DNA of 64,000 nucleotides from Calothrix sp. PCC 7103 (GTDB taxonomy: Bacteria; Cyanobacteriota; Cyanobacteriia; Cyanobacteriales; Nostocaceae): positions 7,719,481 through 7,783,480 of the forward strand of contig NZ_KB217478.1 in NCBI RefSeq assembly GCF_000331305.1, written 5' to 3'. The notes beneath the pieces are model-generated. The model was not told the origin of the DNA, did not search any database, and saw only the letters and a list, made by a program, of their open reading frames with translations. This document shows, one piece after another, positions 9,079-20,033 of this stretch. Position numbers and translations under genes: made by a program. The number at the start of each line of letters is the position of its first letter. Position 1 is the first letter of the stretch.

Positions 9079-9211
9079 AATGGCGCCAATATTGGCACTT
9101 CGACAACTGCTCTTTTAGCAGCACTTTCATTTGCATGTAATGGTAATGCAGAAGGAACCGCTTCGTTAATGGTCGCATTAGTGCATATGTTTTTTGACAT
9201 TTTTGACATTA
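9079..9211 (+). pseudogene. Remnant of Na+/phosphate-cotransporter-like protein
   Basis: The frame from 9079 reads NGANIGTSTTALLAALSF, then an Asn/Gly-rich linker and ASLMVALVHMFFDIF. This is the pattern of one Na+/Pi-cotransporter repeat (GANIGTT...A...AL.H..FN). It has no start, is preceded by a stop and runs into the 3' end of the opposite-strand glycosyltransferase at 9212. Only about 45 residues survive. Confidence 0.5.
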
Positions 9212-10411
9212 TTATACTATTTTGGAGATGTCTAATAATTTATCCAAATCTACAACTATATCTGCATCAAGAGTTCTTAAGTCACCTGGAGGAGAATCCC
9301 CCATCAGACAATTATATTCAAAGCCAAAACCACAACATAGTTCATAATAAGAAGCAAGAGGTACAGTTTTCCCAAATAGTTCAACCAGTTTTAATTTCTT
9401 AGAGAAGATAATATTAGTTAATCCTGCTCCGTGGGGAGATACTATCATCTTGGCATTCGCAAATAAATGAACTTGTTCGGCAAAACTCATATCCTCCAAA
9501 ATGTAATCTACAAATCCTAATTTTCCTAACTCGTGAATTACTTCCTGCTCATTTACTACTTTTCTAACTAAAGTATTTCGTCTTGATATATAAATATGGG
9601 TAGGAGTAGTTTTCTTTTTAACATCTTCCGGCAAGTTATTAACTATCGTTTCTCCTAACCAACGACAAGCATCGGTAGAAACGTAACGGTAAAATCCATT
9701 TTCTTCTTGTACAGAGCGACGAAAGGAAGAAACAAGTAAATTGTTTGCTAACATCCGTTGTCCGTTCCATTCTTCACAATCTTCTTCGCGATAGCCGAGT
9801 AATCTTAAACTGTCTATTTGGTATTGCCGTAAATTTTTGCGAATAAGTAGTTTAATTTTTACACCAAATTTTCTTTCATATTCCATCACCCCTTCTAACC
9901 TAGTCAGACAGTCTATTAACCAATGGTGATAATTATTGTCCCAAAGACATACTAGGGAAAAGACAGTTTCTCGACGGGTACAAGGATAGAGCTTTTTGAA
10001 TAAAATAGTTCTTAGAGATACACTTGTTGCTAGATGATCATTTGTAAATTGGGGCAAGGTTGTTTCTAAGATAACTCTACCTTGACAATCAAAACCAGTG
10101 GCATCTTTTCCTGCTATTTCACCTTTTTGGATATTGACTACAAACGGTTTCGCAAAAACTAGACCTTCTACTTCTCTGAATCTTTCGTGATTCATTCCGT
10201 CATTTTTCTTCAGAGATAAAATTTCATCTCCTTCTTGAAAATAAAATGGATAACGATTCTGCAATTCTTTTCGGTTTACCACCTGCATTCCCGATATTTT
10301 CAGTAAATTTATGATTGGTTGGCGTAATTTATATTTAATTCCGCTACGGTATAGGACTCTAAAAATAACTCGAAATAGTCCAATTTTCTTGAGAATGTTT
10401 TTTAATGACAT
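9212..10411 (-). CDS. Family 61 glycosyltransferase (DUF563)
   Basis: The 399-residue protein has the GT61/DUF563 domain over roughly residues 150-370. Recognisable parts are the segment DNNYHHWLIDCLTRLEGV and the late motif IVSPHGAGLTNIIF, which is diagnostic for capsular or matrix-polysaccharide enzymes of this family. No membrane helix is evident, so it should act in the cytoplasm on a nucleotide sugar and a growing exopolysaccharide repeat unit. It is a single gene on the minus strand; the next minus gene upstream is the hybrid kinase, with a 180-bp gap. The acceptor and sugar cannot be read from sequence. It is intact, although it abuts a decayed transporter fragment at its 3' end. Confidence 0.85.
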   Translation of the reverse strand: MSLKNILKKIGLFRVIFRVLYRSGIKYKLRQPIINLLKISGMQVVNRKELQNRYPFYFQEGDEILSLKKNDGMNHERFREVEGLVFAKPFVVNIQKGEIAGKDATGFDCQGRVILETTLPQFTNDHLATSVSLRTILFKKLYPCTRRETVFSLVCLWDNNYHHWLIDCLTRLEGVMEYERKFGVKIKLLIRKNLRQYQIDSLRLLGYREEDCEEWNGQRMLANNLLVSSFRRSVQEENGFYRYVSTDACRWLGETIVNNLPEDVKKKTTPTHIYISRRNTLVRKVVNEQEVIHELGKLGFVDYILEDMSFAEQVHLFANAKMIVSPHGAGLTNIIFSKKLKLVELFGKTVPLASYYELCCGFGFEYNCLMGDSPPGDLRTLDADIVVDLDKLLDISKIV

Positions 10412-10592
10412 ATTTTTCCCTCACACCAGTTATATATACAAAACTTATTTTGATTCTAATGTTTAATTTAATTAGCTGAAAAATTAAAAATATATTCAAT
10501 TAATTATATCGTTTTAAAACTTGCCATTTTGATTTATTAGTATAATCAAATTTTAAATAATCAACCAAATTTATACTTGATGAATTTTACAT

Positions 10593-13500
10593 CTAAAAAC
10601 TTGGTATAAGTTTTTGAAGAGTCGTGATTACATTTCGATATTCTTTTTCTAGCTGATTAACTAGCCGATCAAGTTGTTCCAATGATTGCTCTGGGGCAGC
10701 ATCTTCTAAAGTTTCGCAGATTTGTCCCAGATTCATAGCACCAATACTAACACTGGGCGATCGCAAAGCATGAGCTGCTTTTCCCAACTTGGAACGGTCA
10801 GCAACAGAGATCGCATCTTTAATTGTTTGGATTTTCCCGGGAGTTTCTTCAAAATAAATCTGGATTAGTTCGGCAATTATATCCTCACCCGCGCTACCAG
10901 CCATAGTTTGCAGTTCTTGGAGGATATGCTGGTCAATTGCCTCTGCTGTCTGGGCTAAATTAGACTCTGGGGAGTTAGAAGGTAATGCAGGTTCAAGTAC
11001 ATCTATCGCTTCCAAAGACTCGGAGATTTGATGATTTTGTGTATTAAATTTTTTCAAAACCGCTTCAATTGCTTCTGGACGAATCGGTTTGCTGATATAG
11101 TCATCCATCCCAACTTTTAAGCATTCCTGGCGGTCTCTCGCACTCACATGGGCTGTCATGGCAATTATCCAAGGTTGAATATTACCAGAAAATTCCTCTC
11201 GAATTTTGAGAGTTGTCTCCCAGCCATCCATTTCCGGCATTTGGATATCCATAAACACAACATCATAAACTTGCCGTTTTAGGGCTTCTAGGACTTCACA
11301 CCCATTATTTGCCACATCTGCCCGATAACCCAACCGAGCCAGTATTTTCAAGGCAATTTTTTGGTTGACTAACACATCTTCCACCAGGAGAATTTTTAGC
11401 GGTAACCTGTTACCTAGTTGGTCGTCAATGGTGGGGATATTGGGTTTAGGCAACCTTGAATAGGAAGGGATGCTAATGGTAGAATCTAACCTGCGGGTAG
11501 ACCAACTACCACGCACTATTTGCAAGAGGGTATTGTGTAATTGATATTGGCGTACAGGCTTATGCAAAAAGGCGGCAAACTCACCAGCTACCTGTTTAAC
11601 TTCTAAAGTTTGTTTACCTTTGAAACTCAACATTACCAAAGGTAAATCCTGTTGCATCGGTATAGCCCGGATTTTAGCCGTCAAATTGGGGATATTTAGC
11701 TGGGGATTATCAATATCTAGTATGGCCAGGTCAAAGGTGTTTTGCTGCATTAAATCCAAGACAGTGGTACTAGATTTGACCGCTTGGATATGTAGTCCCA
11801 AGCTTTGGAGTTGCCAATTTAAGGATTTTTGTAAGTTAAGATTATCTTCTACTAGTAGTATTTTTTTACCTATTAATTCAGGATAAATAGAGCAGGAGTC
11901 ACCTATAGCAGAGGGATCGACTTGCAATGTGAGCATGAAATAGAAAGTAGAACCTTGACCCTGTTCGCTTTTTACCCACATTCTACCCCCCATAATTTCG
12001 CTCAGACGCTTGCTGATAGCTAATCCTAAGCCAGTACCGCCATAACGCCTAGTCATGGAAGCATCAACCTGACTAAAGGGCTTAAACAATCTATCCAGGC
12101 GATCGCTTGGGATTCCAATACCTGTATCGCTGACTGCAAATAAAAATTCGTAGTATACATAATCTGTACCTGTGACTTCTTGCTTAAGTAGTTGCTGCTG
12201 AACACCGATGCTGACAACCACTTCCCCAACCTTCGTGAATTTAACTGCATTGCTCACTAAATTCCAAAGAATCTGCCGCAAACGGGTAATATCGCCAATA
12301 ATTAAAGTTGGTGTGTGCGGTTGGAATTCGTACATAAGTTCAATCCCTTTCAAGGCAGCTTGGGGAGCTAGCAAATCCAGGGCTTCTTCCACACAAACTT
12401 GTAAGTCAAAGGGTTGTTCTTCTAGCTCTAAATTGCCAGACTCAATTTTAGAAAAGTCGAGAATGTCATTAATTATAGTTAATAAGGCATCCCCACTATT
12501 ACGAATTGTTTCTACATAATCGAGTTGCTCAGGTTTCAGAAAAGTATCGAGCAGCAATCCAGTCATGCCAATAATCGCATTCATGGGAGTGCGAATTTCA
12601 TGACTCATGGTGGCGAGGAAATTACTCTTAGCCATGTTAGCAGCCTCGGCTGCTTGTTTCGCAAGCCTTAACTCTTCATTTTGCTGTGCTAGTAAATCAG
12701 CTTGGCGAGTTTCCATTTCTAACAATTGGGCTTGGGTGAGAGCAATACCCATTTGATCCGCGAGGTGTTTGAGAAGATCCAACTCTAAGTCCGTCCATTC
12801 TCTGGGGCGAGCGCACTGATGGGCAATTAATAATCCCCACAAATTTTCCCGCACCAAAATCGGTACTACCAAATTAGCTTTTACCTGTAAATCTTGTAAA
12901 AATCCTGTATAGCAATCTGATAATTCTGCCTCCTCTACATTATCAATGGCACGAATTAATCCCTGTTGATAACAATTTATGTACTGATAAAAACACGGGT
13001 CGTCAAAATTTCCATTTAAGGTAGTTGAGCATCCTGGGACACAAGCCTCCTGCACAACTTTGCCAGAGCAATCAGCATAAATTTGGAAGATAAGAACGCG
13101 ATCGGCTTGCAAAATCCGTTGAACTTCTGTCACCGTCGTCTGAAGAATTTTTTCTAGTTGCAAAGACTGACGAATTTTCTCAGTAATCTGCTTGAGCAGG
13201 AGAGCGCGTTGGTACTGCTGCTGTAGTACTTCTTCCGCTTTTTTACGTTCGGTAATATCCAGATGGGTTCCCACCATTCTCAAGAACTTACCTTGAAAAT
13301 CGCGATTGACTAGCTTACCCCGATCCAAAACCCACTTCCATTCTCCTGACTTTGTAAGAAAGCGTACTTCTGCCTCATAACAAGCTGTCTTACCCTTGAG
13401 GTGATCTATCAACCGTTGTTGCATCAGGCGACGGTCTTGCGGATGGATCAACCTATTTCTAACTGTAATATTGGCTTCTAATTCTTCCGGCTCGTAACCT

Positions 13501-14510
13501 AGTATCGTACACCAGCGCGGGCTACGATAAACCTGTCCAGTTGCTAAATTCCAGTCCCACAGCCCTTCATCCACCGCATCCAGGGCTAATTTTAATTGTT
13601 CTTCACTCGATTTCAGGGCATTTTCCGATTGTTTCCGCAGGGTAATATCCCGATATTTCCAGAGATGACCATAAAATTTGTTATCAACAACAATAGGTAC
13701 ATAGTCCTGTTCAAGGATTCGCCCATCTTGGAGTTGGTATTCTTGGTTGAGAACTATTTGACCTTGATTAAGGAAGTCATCCAATTGCTGGGCAAATTTT
13801 TCAGACTCAACAAAAAGTTGTTTAGTTATTTCTACAGCCTGCCGGCAATCCATACCCTGTAAGGCATTTGGATTCAGGGAAATACGAAATAAATCACAAA
13901 ACTCCTGATTTGCCAAAATTACCTGTCGTTCTTCATTTTCTAACAAAATACCAACTTGTAAACTTTCAATCAGCTTTCTCAGCCGAGAAGTTGCAGCTCT
14001 TAATTCAGAACGTTGTTCTGTGAGTTTTGCGGCTAGTTTTTTGGTATCTGCAAGGGCTGAATTTTTTGCTTGTAAGAAAAACAAATAATCTGAAACTGAG
14101 TCATACAGAGGAAAATCATCAACACTCAGTTCCAACTTTTTGAGGTCAGCAATATCTGTAATCCAGGGAGAACCAAGAAAGACTAAATGGTTGCAGTCTT
14201 TCAAATGTACCATCTGCCCCTTGAGTTGCATTTCCTTGTGACGAGATTGGAGCAGGAATAGCGAGCGCGTTTGTTTACAAATAGCTTCAAAACTAACTAG
14301 ACAGTTAGGACGATTGATCCGGAAATGTTCTTCCAAGGAACTACCGAGAATTTTAATTGGTGCCAAAATGCGCTGAAGTACCTCCCCCATCTGGACAATC
14401 TTAATGTCTCTATCTATGACCAAATGGAAAGGAAACAATGCCGCAAATTGTTCAGGTTCAAGGCTAAACTGCCTTAAATTTCTTAACTTGCTAGCCTGGT
14501 TATTAGTCAT
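10593..14510 (-). CDS. HNOBA-PAS-GAF hybrid histidine kinase, partner of H-NOX
   Basis: From ATG 14510 the protein is 1305 residues; an in-frame ATG at 14588 would lie inside the H-NOX gene, and the chosen start overlaps the H-NOX stop by 8 bp. Residue numbers below count from the longer start (subtract 26). Domains: HNOBA, about 45-185 ([17 protein letters not shown], then [16 protein letters not shown]); coiled coil; PAS about 205-320 and PAS/PAC about 330-450; phytochrome-type GAF about 465-620; HisKA with His663 ([10 protein letters not shown]); HATPase with DTGIGI and GGTGLGL; a degenerate receiver about 908-1025; a good receiver with Asp1114 ([11 protein letters not shown]) and Lys1167; and an HPt with His1273 (AHALRSP). 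It is a soluble phosphorelay likely gated by nitric oxide through H-NOX. The gene carries HIP1 octamers and no GGCGCC, unlike most of the window. Confidence 0.93.
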   Translation of the reverse strand: MTNNQASKLRNLRQFSLEPEQFAALFPFHLVIDRDIKIVQMGEVLQRILAPIKILGSSLEEHFRINRPNCLVSFEAICKQTRSLFLLQSRHKEMQLKGQMVHLKDCNHLVFLGSPWITDIADLKKLELSVDDFPLYDSVSDYLFFLQAKNSALADTKKLAAKLTEQRSELRAATSRLRKLIESLQVGILLENEERQVILANQEFCDLFRISLNPNALQGMDCRQAVEITKQLFVESEKFAQQLDDFLNQGQIVLNQEYQLQDGRILEQDYVPIVVDNKFYGHLWKYRDITLRKQSENALKSSEEQLKLALDAVDEGLWDWNLATGQVYRSPRWCTILGYEPEELEANITVRNRLIHPQDRRLMQQRLIDHLKGKTACYEAEVRFLTKSGEWKWVLDRGKLVNRDFQGKFLRMVGTHLDITERKKAEEVLQQQYQRALLLKQITEKIRQSLQLEKILQTTVTEVQRILQADRVLIFQIYADCSGKVVQEACVPGCSTTLNGNFDDPCFYQYINCYQQGLIRAIDNVEEAELSDCYTGFLQDLQVKANLVVPILVRENLWGLLIAHQCARPREWTDLELDLLKHLADQMGIALTQAQLLEMETRQADLLAQQNEELRLAKQAAEAANMAKSNFLATMSHEIRTPMNAIIGMTGLLLDTFLKPEQLDYVETIRNSGDALLTIINDILDFSKIESGNLELEEQPFDLQVCVEEALDLLAPQAALKGIELMYEFQPHTPTLIIGDITRLRQILWNLVSNAVKFTKVGEVVVSIGVQQQLLKQEVTGTDYVYYEFLFAVSDTGIGIPSDRLDRLFKPFSQVDASMTRRYGGTGLGLAISKRLSEIMGGRMWVKSEQGQGSTFYFMLTLQVDPSAIGDSCSIYPELIGKKILLVEDNLNLQKSLNWQLQSLGLHIQAVKSSTTVLDLMQQNTFDLAILDIDNPQLNIPNLTAKIRAIPMQQDLPLVMLSFKGKQTLEVKQVAGEFAAFLHKPVRQYQLHNTLLQIVRGSWSTRRLDSTISIPSYSRLPKPNIPTIDDQLGNRLPLKILLVEDVLVNQKIALKILARLGYRADVANNGCEVLEALKRQVYDVVFMDIQMPEMDGWETTLKIREEFSGNIQPWIIAMTAHVSARDRQECLKVGMDDYISKPIRPEAIEAVLKKFNTQNHQISESLEAIDVLEPALPSNSPESNLAQTAEAIDQHILQELQTMAGSAGEDIIAELIQIYFEETPGKIQTIKDAISVADRSKLGKAAHALRSPSVSIGAMNLGQICETLEDAAPEQSLEQLDRLVNQLEKEYRNVITTLQKLIPSF

Positions 14511-15069
14511 AGGACTGAGAATCGTCGTATTTAATAGAGAAGCTATCGTGAGCGTTGCCATGCTCGCGAAAACTGGTTTGGGTAACATCCACCTTGGTTT
14601 GAAAGCGTTTTCCTAACCCGTGCAGCAAACCAATTACCATCGGAGCTAATCCTTGTCGAGTTGATCGGTAATTGAGTTCTATTGATTTTTCACTAGTATG
14701 TTCGCAGTCAAACGATGGAGGACAAAGTTGGGTAAAACTCAAACCTACGCGAGCATGGAGGTTATCAAGATTCTCTATAAACTGAGGTAAGTTGGTGCCT
14801 GCACTGTCTAAAAGCTCCCCATAACCTTCTTCGGCAGTGTAGGTAACCCAGTATTCACCAAAAGCTTTGAGAACATCGTGGGCTTGCATATCCAACACCC
14901 CACAAGCTGCTTCTACCAAACGATAGGTAATATCGTCAGAATAAGCATCCATACTAATAAAAAAGTCAATATCTTCAAGTTCAGCTTTTTGCTTAATGAT
15001 TTCCCAGGTATTTTCTCCGTGGTATTTGCAAATCATGTCTTGAATTGCTTTGTTCACTAGTCCATACAT
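14503..15069 (-). CDS. H-NOX haem nitric-oxide/oxygen sensor
   Basis: The 188-residue protein is a stand-alone H-NOX domain. It keeps the proximal haem ligand His105 ([10 protein letters not shown]), the propionate-binding Y-x-S-x-R motif as Tyr134, Ser136 and Arg138 (NYRSTRQGL), and Trp74 (GEYW) known from the Nostoc protein. The numbering matches the structurally studied Nostoc H-NOX without gaps. There is no distal-pocket tyrosine signature that I can place for oxygen binding, so nitric oxide or CO is the likelier ligand. It overlaps the downstream hybrid kinase by 8 bp, so the two should be translationally coupled; H-NOX proteins of this type control the phosphorylation of their adjacent kinase. 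A ribosome site (GAGGAGGT-like) lies just before the ATG. Confidence 0.95.
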   Translation of the reverse strand: MYGLVNKAIQDMICKYHGENTWEIIKQKAELEDIDFFISMDAYSDDITYRLVEAACGVLDMQAHDVLKAFGEYWVTYTAEEGYGELLDSAGTNLPQFIENLDNLHARVGLSFTQLCPPSFDCEHTSEKSIELNYRSTRQGLAPMVIGLLHGLGKRFQTKVDVTQTSFREHGNAHDSFSIKYDDSQSYD

Positions 15070-15193
15070 TATCTGACCTCCTCATGTAAAACGAATCTTT
15101 TTTATTTTGGCACTGTAAATTTTAAGTAGCAAGTTTTTTTTGACAATCTAAATAATTCAATTATTTCGTTAATTTTTATGTAATCTAACTAGT

Positions 15194-16240
15194 TTATTTT
15201 GTATATTTTGTTTGCAAATGTAGAGAATTAGGGGTTTCTTGACAACCTATGCCCATTATTAATAAACCATGCCAGTACAAGTATGCTAGTATTTCCAAAT
15301 TCTCGCCATTTGAATATAAAAAAAGAATCATAACAATACTCAACCCAACTTTAGCAGTAGGTAATTCCCTATTCATTGACTTGATTGTTAAATAGATAAA
15401 ACTTGCAGCCATTGGCAAAGCCAGGGCTATAAAACCGATAATTCCTTTGACAAACAATAAACCTGCCCAAGTATGGTGCGAGCCGATAGGCATATGTTCT
15501 ACGATGTGGGGGCCATCTTCAACTACACCATGTCCCCAAATAGGGGCTTCTGTGTGCCAGCGATACACAGCAATTCGTTTTAATGCCATGCGTACCCTTG
15601 TAGAACCTGCCCGCGCAGCTTTAAACCCTTCCCAAAAATTATTGGCAGCCATAATTATCGATGGTGAGAAAATACCACCTAGGTAACTGGCAAACCCCAT
15701 GCTAATTAGTACTCGCGGTCGGCTTATACCAGACAAAATAGAGGTTAGTAGGGGAATGATGACAATACAAACCTGAGCCATACGAGATTTACAAACAAAG
15801 CACATCACCACCGAACCAGCTAACCCTAACCAGCGCCATTTTTTATTTTTTTCTTGTAATGCCAACATAAAATTGACATTGCCAACAAAGCCCAATGCTG
15901 GCCCCCAAGGGGTGAATAACCGCCAACGTAGGTCACCTGTGCTACCATCTATTTCATACAGAGGTACGTCAAAAAATTCATTACCTGGACCTCCAACTGC
16001 TCTTAATGGTGAAACATAAAGAACTTGGGGTAGGTGCAAAGAAGGAGTTAAAAGTAAAAAAGGAGTAATTAACAGGGTATGGAAACCAACGATGCAAACA
16101 GCCCGATAAATTAATTGGGGACGGATATTTAAGCATCCAGCTAAGGGATAAAGAGCAAGAGCTGCCCAACCTTTAGCCCAGCCAATAGATGATTTAATAA
16201 TTAAATCAGTGGGTAGGTTATAGTCAGCCAGCCCTTTCAA
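15194..16240 (-). pseudogene. O-antigen ligase/polymerase-like protein, 5' truncated
   Basis: The frame encodes several hydrophobic helices with a large loop containing RIAVYRWHTEAPIWGHGVVEDGP, a pattern of Wzy/O-antigen-ligase-type exopolysaccharide enzymes in cyanobacteria. The 348 residues lack the first helices. The apparent start (MKGLAD) lies in a 24-bp inverted repeat (16226-16249) that also forms the apparent start of the pssD fragment at 18097, so the N-terminus was removed by an IS or rearrangement. It is probably non-functional. It belongs with the EPS genes to its right. Confidence 0.65.
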
Positions 16241-18111
16241 CGCGAACTAGTGAACTAGTGTAGCAAGGCAGATGGCAGAGGGCAGATGGCAGAAGTGAAA
16301 AGCCTTATGAAACATACGCTTTTTACTCTTTCAACTGTACTACTATTTTAGTCAAGCTGCACTAGTAACATAAGTACTAAAAGCTTAAGTAATTGGTTGC
16401 TTAAAAATAAGGTATTTTTTATAAAATATTAAATATACGAACTTTCAAAGTGGCAAGTATGTTTTCTTATTTATACATCTTATCAAATACGGTTTTATTC
16501 ATAACTTTGTCTTAGATAAAACATCATATTTGATAAATTGTTGACATGAAAAATATGCACGAAAATATTTTACGTGCGGTAAGCAGTTAAAAAATATTCT
16601 TTCTTTTATAACTAACTTTGTGATTTCTTTTTTTGGTGGGTCTCTAAAAGTCGTGCGGTAGAAACATGGCGATGGTTACTATTAACTATTAAAGGTTCTC
16701 GCTTTTTTTCTTACCTCTCGTTGCTTTTAAAAAACGTTTCAAATGTACACCATCTGCAAGTCGTTGTAGAAGTTCTGCTATTTGGTCAAGAGAATATGTA
16801 CCAAACACTTCCCACTTTGGTGGTGGTATCGCAATCATCATCCCTCTATATATTCCTTGAATCTCATCTACCAAATAAAAATCAGATAAGCCAACTTCAA
16901 TTTTATTAACTCCATGTACACTTCCCAAGGCACCTCGTAAAGTCGCAAGTATATTGTATGCAACTAATGCCATTGAAAAAGAAAATAATGCAGCTTTGGG
17001 GTAGGCTAAAGTCTGAATTTCGCCGTTAAAATTTTCAGTGACAGTTTGAAAAAGTGTTTCTATTTTCCAACGATTGCGGTATATTTCAGCAACTTCGACT
17101 GCGTTTGCATCGCTACTTGGTAAGTTAGTAAAAATCGCTATTTCCCATTCTTTATCTCGCGTCGGTACATTTAGCTTTACCAAAACCCGCCTGAGTTGTA
17201 GGATTTCCCCTTCATATGATATTTCTATTTTCTGCTCAAACACTTTTCCTGTTTCAGTTTCTCCTATATACTTTAATTCACTTAATTCTTTAAATCCTAA
17301 TGAACCATGTTGGCGAATTACAAAAAACGCTCCTTTCAATATTATTGTATATAAGAACTTTGCTGTACAAAAGTTACGGTCTCCACACCAAATATCTTTC
17401 GGTTTAACTAAAGCCAGTATTTGGTCAAATGACGCGCGCTCTTGAGCGTGACCGTCCTCAACTAATAAAACATCTGTTACTAACTTTGATGCTTGGTCTA
17501 ATATTGCTATTGCTTTACCTGGTAGAGAAGAAGCTGCATAAGCGCGGATTGCATCTAGTCTATGGTCTGTTGCCGCAAGGCAGGTACCATCTACAAATTT
17601 CAGTTTATAACCTGTCAATAAATCTGCTTGTTCTCCACCCATTGCTTGAATTAAATACATTAAATCACTTGCTGTTTCTCGTAATAATGCTTGACTTACA
17701 TTTAATTCAATTCCAGAGAGCTTGTTATATAATGCGGTTGTACTTACTATTTTTTCTATTGCTTTCGCTCTATAAGCAGCATGGACTGACTTATGAATCC
17801 CACATACGACCAAACTCATTAAATCGACCTGACTTGAAAACAATAAATCTTGCTGATATTGAACAGTCGCATGTGCCTCAAATATTTTATCCAAGCGTTC
17901 TGGCATGAAAATACACTCCATTAACACTCGTGCCATCACACTTATGGGACTTTCTTCTACAAATTGCTCAAAGACAGTAGATAACATTTTGATGCACCAC
18001 AATTATTAATACTGTCAAGAATACCTTGAAGTCGTTCTTAATAATCAATACCAGGAGCGGCTTACAGGCGCCGTCCTAGTAGTGCATTAGTTCGCGTTGA
18101 AAGGGCTGGCT
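16226..18111. mobile_element. IS4-type element or rearrangement bounded by 24-bp inverted repeats
   Basis: A perfect 24-bp inverted repeat (16226-16249 and 18088-18111, centred on CCCTTTCAACGCGAAC) brackets an IS4-like transposase gene, and each arm forms the broken start of a flanking EPS gene. The element may be the whole 1.9-kb segment. A weaker pair TGCACTAGTA / TAGTAGTGCA nearer the transposase (about 16360 and 18076) could instead mark the IS itself, leaving the 24-bp arms as older scars. About 440 bp between the left arm and the transposase stop contain direct GGCAGA-type repeats and no gene. Confidence 0.55.
16689..18002 (-). CDS. IS4-family transposase
   Basis: The 437-residue protein (alternative start at 17987, five residues on) has the DDE order of IS4-type transposases: first Asp in KFVDGTCLAATDHRL, second in IWCGDRNFCTAKFL, and the Y-x2-R-x3-E box as YRNRWKIETLFQTVT, where the final Lys is replaced. 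Family length is normal and the frame is intact, so it may be active. It lies between two EPS genes that both lost their 5' ends at the element's borders. It differs clearly from the dead IS4 element at 7195-8481. Confidence 0.85.
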   Translation of the reverse strand: MWCIKMLSTVFEQFVEESPISVMARVLMECIFMPERLDKIFEAHATVQYQQDLLFSSQVDLMSLVVCGIHKSVHAAYRAKAIEKIVSTTALYNKLSGIELNVSQALLRETASDLMYLIQAMGGEQADLLTGYKLKFVDGTCLAATDHRLDAIRAYAASSLPGKAIAILDQASKLVTDVLLVEDGHAQERASFDQILALVKPKDIWCGDRNFCTAKFLYTIILKGAFFVIRQHGSLGFKELSELKYIGETETGKVFEQKIEISYEGEILQLRRVLVKLNVPTRDKEWEIAIFTNLPSSDANAVEVAEIYRNRWKIETLFQTVTENFNGEIQTLAYPKAALFSFSMALVAYNILATLRGALGSVHGVNKIEVGLSDFYLVDEIQGIYRGMMIAIPPPKWEVFGTYSLDQIAELLQRLADGVHLKRFLKATRGKKKSENL

Positions 18112-18417
18112 TATAGCCCCACTAATCGGAATCTTCCTAATTTATTTAGGAATCTATTTTTGGCTTTTCAAGTAATCAAAAAAAACCGACCGGAACTAAT
18201 CTTATCTACAGGTGCAGGAGTTGCTGTTCCTTTTTTAATTGTCGGTAAATTTTTTGGCGGTAAAACAGCATTTGTAGAATCGGTAACAAGGATTAATACT
18301 TTGAGTTTATCAGCTAAATTAGCGTTACCTTTTCTGAATGTTTTATACGTACAGTGGCCACAATTACAAGCCCGTTATCCTCAAGCAGAACTCATAATTC
18401 CCCAGGAGATTTTATGA
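18097..18417 (+). pseudogene. pssD: pssD-like (Alg14-type) glycosyltransferase subunit, 5' truncated
   Basis: About 100 residues of an Alg14/PssD protein remain: YSPTNRNLPNLFRNLFLAF, then a hydrophobic stretch with LILSTGAGVAVPFLI, and FVESVTRINTLSLSAK near the end. PssD anchors its catalytic partner PssE to the membrane for polysaccharide assembly. The first 60-70 residues are gone, replaced by the 24-bp inverted repeat. The end is intact and overlaps the pssE start by 4 bp (ATGA), the normal coupling of this pair. Confidence 0.75.
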
Positions 18418-20033
18418 TTTTAGTCACAGTTGGTACAGAGCAATTCCCATTTAATCGTCTCATGTTTTGGATTGAAGTATTAATCCAGAATGAAATAATT
18501 CAAGAAGAAGTTGTGGTTCAGTATGGTAACTCCACAATTTTACCTGCTGGTGCTAAGGTATATCGTTTCCTCAAAGAAGAAAAGTTTCAAGATTTAATTC
18601 ATCAAGCACGAATTGTCATTGCCCATTGCGGAGAAGGAACTTTATTATTACTAGATTCTCTAGATAAACCATATATTTTACCCAAGTTGCGGGTTATCCT
18701 CCTCCGCGTGCTTCGCACGCGGAGTCAGTACAGGCGCCCATGAGAAATTGTGTAGTTTGTTCTTACACAAACCACTATTAGAGCTTGCTTTAAAGTATAA
18801 ATAAGGCACAAGCTCAAAGTATTATATATGACTTAATCAATGAATGCTTGCTTTAAAGTAAATGCAAAAATAAATGCTTCAAGCTTCAGTAAAAACCCTT
18901 GATAAGTAACCGCGTGTATAGATTTAGGGAAAGCGTAAGTAATAGCGCTGAACACTGTTTCAATATAATGTCTAGTAGACTGTTTAATGTAATGATTCCA
19001 AGGTTCATCTTTGCGCTTAGAATTTGCTTTACGCATAACTTTCAACTCAATTTCACTAGAACCAAAAAGGTCATCTTCGCTGCTGTAATCAGTGTATCCA
19101 GCATCAGTATATACTTCACTACCTTCAGGTAGATTAAATGGTAAAGCGTTTAATGCTCGTACATCAGAAGCGCTACCAGGCATAAATACAAACTCAACCG
19201 GAATTCCACTTTTTGTAGTCAGTAACTGAACTCTAACCCCGTAAAAATAACGTTTTTTAGAAGCAATGTAACCTCTGTATTCTTCTGATTCAATTAGCTT
19301 AACGTTAAAAATCCTAATATTATCGCACATCGGCACAGGGAATGAGTCTAAAAGATATTCAGTACAATCACTACTTTGTTTCAGTATCATTCCTATTTGA
19401 TGGAATAAGTCGTTAATCAGCATTGAAATTTCATGTAATCGTCGGTTAAAGCGTGATTTTTCTAACATATCTGGTATGAGCTTATGGTCTTTCATGTAGC
19501 TACAAGCCTTGCTATGATTACCGCAAAAATATATTGCTGCAACAACTGCCGTTGTAATAATTTCCGCATCACTCATATTTCTACGGATATCATCTTTATG
19601 CCCAATCGCTTTCAGTAAGTCGTCAGTGATAGCATAGATAGTAATTATTTCGTTTAGCATGTACCCCTCCAAATTTTCATCCTGGAGGGGATTTTATTAC
19701 AATTAGATACCTCGCGATACGAGGGCGCCTTGGTGACCTCGTGAGTAACTAGCAACTTGGGTTATTTTGGTTTCTCGTAGTCAAAAGTACCAAGAACACG
19801 TTGACGAACATCAAGTAGAACTGGCTTTAGCACTATCACAGATGAATGTTCCCATCGCTTGGTCTCCTGGTGATTTAGTTCGCTTTATTAATGACCCAAA
19901 ATATGTATCAATCTCAGATTTTTCTAATGCCTCGGCAAATGCGATTTCTCAGAGTTTACAACATCGTTTTTATAGTTTTGATGAAACACCTGAAGAATTA
20001 TTAGTAGGTATACCCAAATCATATGAATTCTAA
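18414..20033 (+). pseudogene. pssE: pssE-like (Alg13-type) glycosyltransferase, split by IS982
   Basis: The N-terminal part starts at ATG 18414 (MILVTVGTEQFPFNRL) and runs through ARIVIAHCGEGTLLLLDSLDKPYILPK. At about 18692-18702 it enters foreign sequence with a GC-rich hairpin (18702-18724). The C-terminal part resumes at about 19756 with VSRSQKYQEHVDEHQVELA and stops at 20033, overlapping the next gene by 11 bp. The two halves join at PK-L-VIL-VSRS, so the gene was normal before insertion of the IS982-type element between them. Without this subunit the PssD/PssE enzyme cannot work. Confidence 0.8.
18833..19660 (-). CDS. IS982-family transposase
   Basis: From ATG 19660, chosen because GGAGGGG lies just upstream, the protein has 275 residues. 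It shows the IS982 DDE pattern: LLDSFPVPMCDNIRI (first Asp), EVYTDAGYTDYSSEDD (second Asp) and RHYIETVFSAIT (Glu). The frame is complete. It occupies the middle of the interrupted pssE gene. The borders contain a GGCGCC on each side (18732 and 19725), but I could not define exact terminal repeats. Confidence 0.85.
   Translation of the reverse strand: MLNEIITIYAITDDLLKAIGHKDDIRRNMSDAEIITTAVVAAIYFCGNHSKACSYMKDHKLIPDMLEKSRFNRRLHEISMLINDLFHQIGMILKQSSDCTEYLLDSFPVPMCDNIRIFNVKLIESEEYRGYIASKKRYFYGVRVQLLTTKSGIPVEFVFMPGSASDVRALNALPFNLPEGSEVYTDAGYTDYSSEDDLFGSSEIELKVMRKANSKRKDEPWNHYIKQSTRHYIETVFSAITYAFPKSIHAVTYQGFLLKLEAFIFAFTLKQAFID

Noticed and set aside
14511-14588. Longer N-terminus of the hybrid kinase
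   Set aside because: It would be encoded inside the H-NOX C-terminus; the ATG overlapping the H-NOX stop by 8 bp is the natural coupled start.
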